Assembly: GCA_963556145.1 (NCBI GenBank)
Contig: OY744464.1
Location: 930,001-994,000, forward strand
Reading direction: 5' to 3'
Length of the DNA stretch: 64,000 bases
Source: Hygrocybe punicea
Taxonomy: Eukaryota > Basidiomycota > Agaricomycetes > Agaricales > Hygrophoraceae
Below the pieces are notes generated by a model that saw only the letters and a program-made list of their open reading frames with translations, did not search any database and was not told where the DNA came from. Shown piece after piece: positions 32,294 through 40,997 of this stretch (its first letter is position 1; each line of letters starts with the position of its first letter). The translations under genes were made by a program, and so were the position numbers.

Positions 32294-35200
32294 ATGCCAC
32301 AAGATTTACCACATGAGCTACGAACATCGGAAGCAGTCCGTGCTATAGCAAAAAAAGATTCTGAACTTCGAATGGCTTTGTTGGTCCATGGTTATGTTTC
32401 TGTCCCTCAAGATGGACGACAATATCCCATGACGGGCCTGATTGACTGTGGTTGTACCATCTGCGCTATTGATATCGGATACGTCAAAGCACATAACATC
32501 CCAACAAAACCATATCTGAACCCATTCCATTCCTACATGAGCGATGGAACGCAACCGAAGACAGGACAGATCACGGAATACTGCGAATTACAAATGCGTC
32601 TCAGAGATCATCACGAACTACTTCGTTTCGCCGTAACGACATTGGCAAAAATGGACATTTTCCTTGGCTATGATTGGTTGACGAAGCACAATCCAGAAAT
32701 TGATTGGCGTGAAAACGAGATCAAGTTCTCGCGATGTCTTTCTGGTTGTGGTGCGCCATCAACAATACGATCGACAGAATTCAATACGATAGTCTGGGAA
32801 CGACCTCTCTGGTTTGACCAAACGATGGAAGAGACAATGGATCCAGCACATTTTCGTTCATTCATGACGAAATCAACAGAACTCGCCATAAAAGCACAAG
32901 AACAACAGAAAGAAAAGACATTCGAAGAGTTGGTCCCGGAGACGTACCATGAGTATCGTGACGTGTTTGAACCGTCTGGTTTCGATGAATTACCAGCGCG
33001 AAAACCATGGGATCATGCGATCACTATGAAACCGGATGCACCAGATCATCATGATTGCAAGTTGTATCCTTTGTCGCCAAGTGAAAAAGAACACCTTGAC
33101 AAATTCCTCGACGAAAACCTGAAGACAGGACGGATCCGACCATCGAAGTCACCATATGCTTCTCCCTTTTTCTTTGTGTCGAAGAAAGATGCAGCAGAAC
33201 GACGACCAATACAGGATTATCGATGGTTGAACTCATGGACGATTGATGACAAATACCCGTTGCCATTGATCAACGATATCATTAATCAATTGGCTGAAGC
33301 AAAATACTTCACGAAACTTGATGTACGTTGGGGGTTCAATAATGTCCGCATCAAAGAAGGTGATGAACACAAAGCTGCCTTTTTGACACCAAAAGGTTTG
33401 TTCGAGCCAACAGTTATGTTCTTTGGCTTGAAGAATTCACCACCGACATTTCAACGACTGATGAATCACGTCTTTCGGTACGAAATACGGGAAGGATGGC
33501 TGTTGGTATACATGGATGACATCCTGATTTTCTCGAAATCACTTGAGGAAAACCAAAGACGAACAAAACAGGTTCTGAAGATTTTCCGCGAAAATAATCT
33601 ATTCCTGAAGCCAAAGAAGTGTACATTCGACAAAGAAAAAGTCGATTATCTCGGTCTCATTGTCGGACATGGACAAGTTCAAATGGATCCAGTCAAGACC
33701 AACGCTATCACCGATTGGCCAGTCCCAACAAACCAGACCGAACTCCAACGTTTCATTGGTTTTCTGAACTTTTATCGTCGTTTTGTTGAGAATTTCTCAC
33801 AGATTGCAAGTCCGTTGCACAAATTAACGGGAAAAGCAAAATGGGATTGGACAGAAGAACAACAAAATGCATTCGATCGTCTGAAAGTCATCATAACGAC
33901 CGACCCAATTCTCGTCTTGCCTGTCCCCAATAGAAAATTCACCATCGAATGCGATGCATCGGATTATGCGATTGGTGCCATTTTATCGCAGGAACAACCC
34001 GATGGCCTTTTTCGTCCTGTCGCGTATATGTCGACAACGATGACACCAGCTGAACGAAATTACCAGATATTCGACAAGGAATTGCTCGCAATCATACGAA
34101 GCTTCGAGGAATGGCGACAATTCCTTCTCGGCGCAAAAGAACAGATTGATGTCTTTACCGATCATCGAAATTTAGAATATTACCGCAAACCACAAGATCT
34201 TACTCGACGACAAGCTCGCTGGATCGCATTCCTGCAAGATTATAATTTTCGCCTATTGTATCGCAAAGGATCACAAAATAAAAAAGCCGACCTCCTTTCC
34301 CGACGCGTTGATCACAAGCCAAAAGAAATGGACAATAAAGGTATGATTGGTCTTCCTAACTCATTGTTTATCCCACCAGAACAAGCAATCCGACAAATAT
34401 TGCATACTTCTCCTACGAACGATAACATTATTGCCCTCCATCATGACAATCCCACCGCCGGCCATCCCGGCCGTGACAAAACAATCGAGTTGATTTCACG
34501 GACAACAACATGGCCAACTATACGCGAAGATGTGGAACGTTATATCAATGGTTGTACGGGATGTCAACAGAATAAACCACGACGTGGAAAACAACTTGGC
34601 CAACTTTTCCCACATGACGTACCACCCTATAACTGGCATACAATTTCTGTCGACATGATTGGTCCCCTACCGGAGTCACATGGCTTTGACGCCATTCTGG
34701 TTGTTGTCGATAAACGGTCGAAACATCCCATATTTATTGCCACAAATACGACATTGACTTCGGAAGGATGGGCACGACTGTTCCGTGATCATGTCTTCAA
34801 GCGTTTTGGCATGCCACACTTTGTCATCTCTGATCGCGGTTCTGTTTTCGTCTCACGGTTTATCACCGAATTATATTCCCTGATCGGTATCAAAGGACGC
34901 CCAACAACAGCATATCATCCACGTGCTGATGGACAAACAGAACGAATGAACCAAGAACTCGAAATTTTCCTTCGATTCTTCACCAATTACCGACAAGACG
35001 ATTGGCATGAATGGCTTGCCCTCGCAGAATTTGCATTAGCCAATCACGAATCTTCTGCCATCAAAACTTCCCCCTTCTTTGCAACACAAGGACAACATCC
35101 GTGGACGGGCCTCGTACCTGACTTACACACACCCATCGCGAACGAAGCCGTCCATGATTTCATTACACGAATGAAAACGATACAACAAAAGATCGGTGAA

Positions 35201-36166
35201 ATAGCGGATGTCACGAAGCAAACAATGAAGGATAAGTATGACAGTCATGTCAAGAAAATTGTCTTTTCTCCTGGTGACAAAGTCTGGCTAAACGGAAAGA
35301 ATTTAACCACAGATCGACCCAGTAAGAAGCTCGATAATCAGCAATTCGGTCCGTTCACCGTTCTCGACAAAATCGGTTCTTCATCGTATAAACTGAAATT
35401 ACCGAAAACCTGGAAAATCTTCCCCATATTCAACGTCGCTCTCCTCTCCCCATTCCGACCTCCTTCTTCTCCCATCCAACAAAAATATCATCTTCGACCC
35501 CCTCCTGAAATTATCGACGATGACGATCATTATGAAATAGAACACATCCTTGATTCCCGTATACGCCGTAACAAGTTATATTATTTAGTGCATTGGCTCG
35601 ATTACCCCCGCGACGAAGATTCTTGGATCCCCGCATCCGAAACCGCTTATTGCCAAGATCTCGTCGACGATTTCCATAAATTACATCCCCGTGCTTCTTC
35701 TTCTTTATCACTTCGTTCCCTTTTCACTCTCCCCCCTTCCGTTATCCCTCCTTTCTCTTCTTCCTCCATTTTACTCGCTATTTATCCCCACAATGCTGCC
35801 CTTATCCTCGACGGTTCCAAGAACCACGAATTCCGCAAATATCTTTTTCCTCCCGGCATCACACACGCATACCTCTATGAAACCGCTCCCATTGATGCCG
35901 TTACCTCCATCGTCGAAATCTCTTCCCCTATTATCGCCCCCGCCCGGATTACCGACACCACCGGATTCGGCAACCTCGATTTCAACTCTCGTAAAAAAAT
36001 CTGTCCTTATGCCTTCCCCATTGTCCATTGCTATCGCCTCCCATCACCGATCCCTTCCGCCGCCCTTTCCCACGAATATGACATTTCCACTCCGCATCGT
36101 TTCTCTCTTCTCCCTTCCTCCTTCACCCACGATCATCCCGTTAACCCCGATCACCTCGTGTACTAA
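32294..36166 (+). CDS. Chromovirus Pol: PR-RT-RNase H-IN-chromodomain-ASCH-like
   Basis: About 1290 residues, uninterrupted. Protease: LIDCGCT with DCG at 51-53, where D(S/T)G is usual. RT: YMDD at 406-409. RNase H: ECDASDYAIG, FDKELLAI, FTDHRNLEY. Integrase: HHCC zinc finger (GHPGRDKTIEL to CTGCQQ), catalytic D787, D847 and E883 with the canonical 35-residue spacing, then a GPY/F-type module. Chromodomain at about 1078-1115 (YEIEHILDSRIRRNKLYYLV), which directs integration to marked chromatin. After it, about 1158-1250, is an ASCH/PUA-like domain: LLAIYPHNAALILDGSKNHEFR contains the GxKxxExR signature (1174-1181), then AYLYETAPIDAVTSIVEIS strands. The tail is Pro/Ser-rich. The first Met of this frame is arbitrary; translation probably enters from upstream. 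Confidence 0.92.
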   Translation: MPQDLPHELRTSEAVRAIAKKDSELRMALLVHGYVSVPQDGRQYPMTGLIDCGCTICAIDIGYVKAHNIPTKPYLNPFHSYMSDGTQPKTGQITEYCELQMRLRDHHELLRFAVTTLAKMDIFLGYDWLTKHNPEIDWRENEIKFSRCLSGCGAPSTIRSTEFNTIVWERPLWFDQTMEETMDPAHFRSFMTKSTELAIKAQEQQKEKTFEELVPETYHEYRDVFEPSGFDELPARKPWDHAITMKPDAPDHHDCKLYPLSPSEKEHLDKFLDENLKTGRIRPSKSPYASPFFFVSKKDAAERRPIQDYRWLNSWTIDDKYPLPLINDIINQLAEAKYFTKLDVRWGFNNVRIKEGDEHKAAFLTPKGLFEPTVMFFGLKNSPPTFQRLMNHVFRYEIREGWLLVYMDDILIFSKSLEENQRRTKQVLKIFRENNLFLKPKKCTFDKEKVDYLGLIVGHGQVQMDPVKTNAITDWPVPTNQTELQRFIGFLNFYRRFVENFSQIASPLHKLTGKAKWDWTEEQQNAFDRLKVIITTDPILVLPVPNRKFTIECDASDYAIGAILSQEQPDGLFRPVAYMSTTMTPAERNYQIFDKELLAIIRSFEEWRQFLLGAKEQIDVFTDHRNLEYYRKPQDLTRRQARWIAFLQDYNFRLLYRKGSQNKKADLLSRRVDHKPKEMDNKGMIGLPNSLFIPPEQAIRQILHTSPTNDNIIALHHDNPTAGHPGRDKTIELISRTTTWPTIREDVERYINGCTGCQQNKPRRGKQLGQLFPHDVPPYNWHTISVDMIGPLPESHGFDAILVVVDKRSKHPIFIATNTTLTSEGWARLFRDHVFKRFGMPHFVISDRGSVFVSRFITELYSLIGIKGRPTTAYHPRADGQTERMNQELEIFLRFFTNYRQDDWHEWLALAEFALANHESSAIKTSPFFATQGQHPWTGLVPDLHTPIANEAVHDFITRMKTIQQKIGEIADVTKQTMKDKYDSHVKKIVFSPGDKVWLNGKNLTTDRPSKKLDNQQFGPFTVLDKIGSSSYKLKLPKTWKIFPIFNVALLSPFRPPSSPIQQKYHLRPPPEIIDDDDHYEIEHILDSRIRRNKLYYLVHWLDYPRDEDSWIPASETAYCQDLVDDFHKLHPRASSSLSLRSLFTLPPSVIPPFSSSSILLAIYPHNAALILDGSKNHEFRKYLFPPGITHAYLYETAPIDAVTSIVEISSPIIAPARITDTTGFGNLDFNSRKKICPYAFPIVHCYRLPSPIPSAALSHEYDISTPHRFSLLPSSFTHDHPVNPDHLVY

Positions 36167-36738
36167 TGACCTACCCTAATCTTCCCTTTCGTGTATATAG
36201 TCTGTTCTCTTTTCTTTCCTTTTTTCGCTCTTTGCCTTCTTCCCCCATGTCTGCCTCAGACGTTTATCTCCCTTCTTCCCCTTATTACCGTCTCCTTCCT
36301 CCTCGCTTTCGCATCCCTCGTTCGAAACGCCGCCTCTGCGATCGTAGTGTTCGCTTCGCTGTTGACCTCATGCGACCCTCTTCCTTTGGCTCCGTTCATC
36401 TCACGACGGCTATCGCCCATCTTGGCGTTGACCCATTCTTCGCCCCGCGATCTTTCTACTCCGTACGTCCCATTGGGCCTCCCCCTCCTGCTGTCCCTCC
36501 CACCGTTCCCGTCTGGTTCACCGATGATCCCGTCGATCCCTACTGCGAATTCATCGACTGCGCTGCCGTGTATGATTCCGTTTTCCCTCCGGTTAATCGG
36601 GACGATTCCCCTTGTTCCGGGGGTATTGTTACGTTTTACCCCGATTTAACCCCCGCTTCCGACCCCGACGTCCCTGACTCAACGTCACAAGACAACATCA
36701 TAACCTGGGTCCAGAACATCGTCGAAGACAACCAATGA
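36166..36738 (+). CDS. Small third chromovirus frame, TAATG-coupled to Pol
   Basis: Unknown product, up to 190 codons. Its ATG shares a base with the Pol TAA (TAATG), the classical stop-start coupling signal; an alternative ATG is at 36247. The N-terminus is hydrophobic/aromatic, then a basic stretch (PRFRIPRSKRRLCDRSVRF) and Pro-rich segments. It runs 110 bp into the 3' LTR, so its last residues are LTR-encoded. No homology recognised. Confidence 0.35.
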   Translation: MTYPNLPFRVYSLFSFLSFFRSLPSSPMSASDVYLPSSPYYRLLPPRFRIPRSKRRLCDRSVRFAVDLMRPSSFGSVHLTTAIAHLGVDPFFAPRSFYSVRPIGPPPPAVPPTVPVWFTDDPVDPYCEFIDCAAVYDSVFPPVNRDDSPCSGGIVTFYPDLTPASDPDVPDSTSQDNIITWVQNIVEDNQ

Positions 36739-37192
36739 CGGTATCCCAATCCTCATGATTACCCTCATCAACCGATCACCGCCGATACATCATACACGTT
36801 GATTCAAGCACTCAACAATACCGCGCAACACAATCATCGGATCAGCTGTCTGCTGACACCGGACCTGCAACACAGCCGTTGGCCACCTCGTTGGCACCCC
36901 AAAACGTATAGACCACGAAGCCAAGCAAGACGCCGTTCTTCCCGGAGCTTATCCTCCACGCAGCCACGCATGACGAAGAAGCCGACCCTGAAGTCGTACA
37001 CCAGTATATAATCATTGACATTTGTAGTCAGTATCCTTAAGTTTAGTATAGCTACTCTTCCCTCGATCGCTACCACGAAATCCAGACATCTCCCCTCTTC
37101 TATCCGTTTGTACTCGCTTTCCTCTATAAACACATCCTCGTTTGGTTTATTGTTGCCGGAGTTCGCCGCCATACGAACAGCGATCCGTAACA
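36627..37192 (+). repeat. Chromovirus 3' LTR
   Basis: 566 bp, same ends as the 5' LTR. The three differences from it are CCGG/CCAG, AACG/AATG and TCAC/TCGC, all CpG transitions. Confidence 0.95.
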
Positions 37193-37197
37193 ATAAA
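37193..37197. repeat. Chromovirus target-site duplication, right copy
   Basis: ATAAA, exact copy of 30047-30051. Confidence 0.88.
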
Positions 37198-37344
37198 AGA
37201 CGTGTCAGCTTGTTCACCCAGCTAAGGAAAGCCGATCGGCTCCCGAAGACATAGGACTATTCGCATCATTCGTCATATCGTTAGAAAACTAAGAGGAACT
37301 AAATAAAATGGGGGTATAACGTGGACAGAATATAAATGAAATGC

Positions 37345-40300
37345 TTAATCGTCGTTGGGTGAGGAGTCTATAGAGGGCGGGTACGTCGGATCATCAAGAT
37401 CGTTTGAATCGGTATCGTCGGCATCGGGGTATTGTAAGAAGTCGTCCAACGGTATCGATATTTTTGAGCGGGCGTGGTAGGGTACGACTCGGAAAGCAGC
37501 AAATCGAGATTTAGAAACCGCACCGTCGAGTTCGGCGAGTATGTAGGATCCGCCTTCTGTTTTCCTGACGACAACCATGGGTCCAAAGTACCGCGGTTTT
37601 GCTTTACGATCAAGAGACATTTCGATACGTGAATTTCGGACGAGAACGAGGTTACCGGGTTCGAAGTCGTAAACTTTGATCGTGTTGGCGTATTTCTGTT
37701 CAAATTGCCGGGCGGACGCGAGCCGAGATTTGGTAAGCTTTTCTTTGACCCGATCGAGGTCGGCTTCTCGTTTACGAAGTTGTCGGGCGCAGATGACTAT
37801 GAGGTCGGTCGTAGACATCGTATCTTGCGTCGGAACCATGTACGTAGCTTCGGCAAAATCGAATGGAAACAGCGGTTCTACTCCGTGTGCGATGTAGTAG
37901 GACGAGTATCCGAGGCTTTTGTGTGTCGTGACCCGTTTGGCCCAAAATACGGAGTGGGTTACGGTGTGCCATTTCTTTTCATCTCCGTCACAACTTTTCA
38001 TAATGGCCTCCCGGACATCTAGGTGGCGACGCTCAACGGGTCCGTTCGCTTGTGAGTTATAGGGCGAAATGCGGATGTGGCGGATACCGTAGCGGGAGGC
38101 GAGATAGTCGAGCGCTTCTACGAACGGCTTGCCGTTGTCGGTGACGATTTCTTCGAGAGCGCCCCAACGGCATAAGATGTCTTCGAACAAAAACATGCCG
38201 ATGGTGGAGCCGGTCTCGTGGCGTAACATGCGGAACTCAGGGTAGGCGGACAGGGAGCAACGGGCTTGGACGATGTATCGATAGCCGCCGGATCGTGGCA
38301 TAAACATTGTGTCGACATACGCTTTACGAAATAGTGAGGCCGGTGTAGCGACGGTGGGCGGAATGTGATGATAACGCATTTGCCGTACTTGGCACTGATG
38401 GCAAGACTGGACGTACCACTTAACGTCGTGGTCGAGGTGCGGCCACCAGAAACGGTCGAGTAGCCGAGCGCGGATGGAGAATATACCTTTGTGGCCGAGA
38501 GAGTCGTGAGCGTCTTTGAGTAACTGAAGCCGGCGGTCGGGCGGTATGACAAGTTTGTGTTTTCCGTGACGGTCTTTGCGCCAAAGCTTGTTATCGGTGA
38601 CGAAGAATTCAAGGGCGTATCGTAGGAACAGACGGTATTCTTCGTCCGAGAAGTTCGCGGGTCGGGTTAGATCTCGTAACCAAGTCTCGACGAGGGCAAG
38701 ACGAACGTCGGCCGCGCGGGCTTTATCGGATCGCGGTATGTCAGAAACGGCTTCCTGATTTGTGTAGACGAGGACGGCCGGTAATTCTTGGAGTCGGTCG
38801 GCTGTGGCACGGCAGCGGCCGCATACGGCAATCGGCTTAGACGGTATGGGGACGGGTCGGTAGTTGACGACTTCCATAAAGAAACCGTAGGAGTGGTCAA
38901 GCCAATCGTCGGAATCGTTGATCTCCTCAGGGTCTTCTGCAGCGCGGGGACGTCGGGAGAGTCCGTCGGGTGCACCGTGTGCGGAAGCGGGTACGTGAAC
39001 GAGTCTAAAGTCAAATAAGAGCACGCCGGCTATCCATCGGTTGATCGTAGCATTGGGCTGAATGTCGGGGTTGTTGAGCATCCCTTTTATGTACTTCGCG
39101 TCAACTTCGACAGTGAGGTTGCGGACGCCAATGATGAAGATTCGGTAGGCGCGGAGGGCCCTGAAGAGGCCGTAGAGTTCGAGCTTGGACTGGGAGTATC
39201 GGGCTTCGCGTTCATTCCACGATATTGAACCAAAGCGATTCGGATAGCGCTTTCCGTCGGCGCGGATTTGCATAAGAACGAAGCTGACTCCAAGAACGGA
39301 TGAATCGACGGCGAGAATCACTTCCCATTCACGCGTGTAGTCGATAGCGCGCAGCGCTGGCGACGTAATGACGGCGTTTTTGAGGTAGTCGACGGCGGTC
39401 TCTTCTTCTTCACCAAATTCGAAGGGTATACCTTTGCGGGTAAGGCGGACGAGGGGTCGGGAGTGAAGCGAGAAGTCCTTGATAAAAATACGCAAGACGC
39501 CGCAGATACCGAGAAAGGCGCGAACTTCGGTGAGGTTGGTCGGCAGTGGCCAATCGCGAATCTTCTGTACTTTGGAGTCGTCGGCTACTCTTCCTTCGTA
39601 TGTGCATCGGTGGCCAACAACGATGACTGAGGGTCGACACAACTCGAGTTTTTTGCCGTTGAAGGTACCGCCGACATAGCGGAAACGCTGGATGACGCGG
39701 TTGACACCTTGGAAGTGTTCCCAAATGAAACGTCGGATTGCCGGGTTCTCGGGTATAGTCTCGTAGGTACCGTCGGGTTGCTCGTAGCGGGTTGGAGGCC
39801 CTTTAACGGGAATATCGTCCATATACGGAACGGCAAGATGAGGGATTTCGTCACGGAGGATGTACGTAGAGTCACCGTGTAGGATCTGCGGGGAATTTGT
39901 GTATCCCATAGCAATCCGCGTAAGTCGAAGCGTTCCAAGTGGAGACTGAAAAGTCATATAGTCCCGAGACGAGGGGTGGACGAGGCGTTGGTCGAAAGAG
40001 ACGAAGAGGTCGAAGGAAGCGTAGCAAGAGTGGCCGCCAAAGGCCTCGGCCAAGTGCTCGGTCATGGGCGGTACGGCGGGATCGCGGATAGTGACGGCGT
40101 TAAGCGGCTGTAGATCGTGGACGATTCGAAGAGACTTCCCGTCCTTTTTCAAAACGCAAAACCAGCGGGAGCGATATGACGAATTCGAGGGTTCATAGGT
40201 ACCGGCGTTAATTTTGTCTTTGATGATGCCGATGACTTCGTTAAGGATGCCGGGTGGGATTGGGATATTGCGATGGACCCACGGGTCGTGCGGTACGGTG

Positions 40301-40997
40301 GGAATGTGGATCGGCGGGAAGTAGTCCGTATTGAACTGGCCTTTCTCGGATTCGTTCCAGGCGAAGGCGGCTTCTTGCGTTTTGATGATATGGTGGCCGA
40401 GTTTTTCTTCCTCAGGCCAAAGGAATCCATCCGAGTTCATCGGCATCGCGTCGTGTCGTTCCTGGGTATAGCGGGTGCCGGGTGTAAAGTCGGGCGGGTG
40501 AGTTGGGAGCGTGGGTAAATCGGCTAGCGGGTCGCCGGTGATCTCGCGTATGATACGGTATTCGTCAGGGAGAGTGGTAGAAATTGGGCGGATACGATCG
40601 GCTACCTTCTTATACTTTTTCTTGGTAACGACTCCTTTTAGGTCCCTGGTAGGGGGGGTGGTATACGAGATATAAGTAGCGTGTTCAGTAGAGGCCTTGT
40701 TACAAATATTCGAAGAAGAAATATGTGACGCAGGAGCGGAGACGGAACAAGACGAAGGAAGGGTATCGGTAGTACGTAGCTGATTTTGTACATCGGTCAA
40801 CAATGAAATGTACTGGGCGGCAGTCTGAGGCTGAGACGAAGAGAAATCTAAATCGATAGAAAAACATAAGTCCTCTTCTAGGGGAAACGGCAAAAGGGAA
40901 GCATAGTTCGTGGTATAGGTGTGGTCGCTTTCGAGTGGCGGCTTCTCATCTCCCGGTGCGTCCTTCCCGAGAGGTATCTCCGGGTCCTCGACTTCTA
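37345..40997 (-). CDS. Outer retrotransposon Pol: RT-RNase H-integrase
   Basis: The frame is open from the Gag stop (no ATG needed) to the stop at 37345, about 1217 codons with no lesion. RT core: YASFDLFVSFDQRLV, MGYTNSPQI and catalytic YMDD (VPYMDDIPV, about 39820). RNase H-like: LAVDSSVLGVSFVL, SKLELYGLFRAL, then the primer-grip end LSRRPR. Integrase: HHCC (GHKGIFSI to CHQCQ), AYVDTMF, VTDNGKPF and NGPVERRH as D, D, E with 34 residues between the last two. The C-terminus has a short GPY/F-like region (PRYFGPMVVVRKTEGGSYIL) and an acidic Asp/Pro tail, no chromodomain. It is in the -1 frame relative to Gag, overlapping its end, so it is probably made as a frameshift fusion. Confidence 0.9.

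Larger units (their letters stand above)
30052..37192 (+). mobile_element. Self-priming chromovirus (Ty3/gypsy, Tf1/sushi-like), young insertion
   Basis: 7,141 bp: LTR, Gag, a frameshifted linker, Pol with chromodomain and ASCH-like domain, a small third frame, LTR. A 5-bp target duplication (ATAAA) and 99.5 percent LTR identity mark it as the youngest insertion of the nest. It sits between the 3' end of the antisense gene and the 3' end of the outer pol, disrupting neither. Confidence 0.95.
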
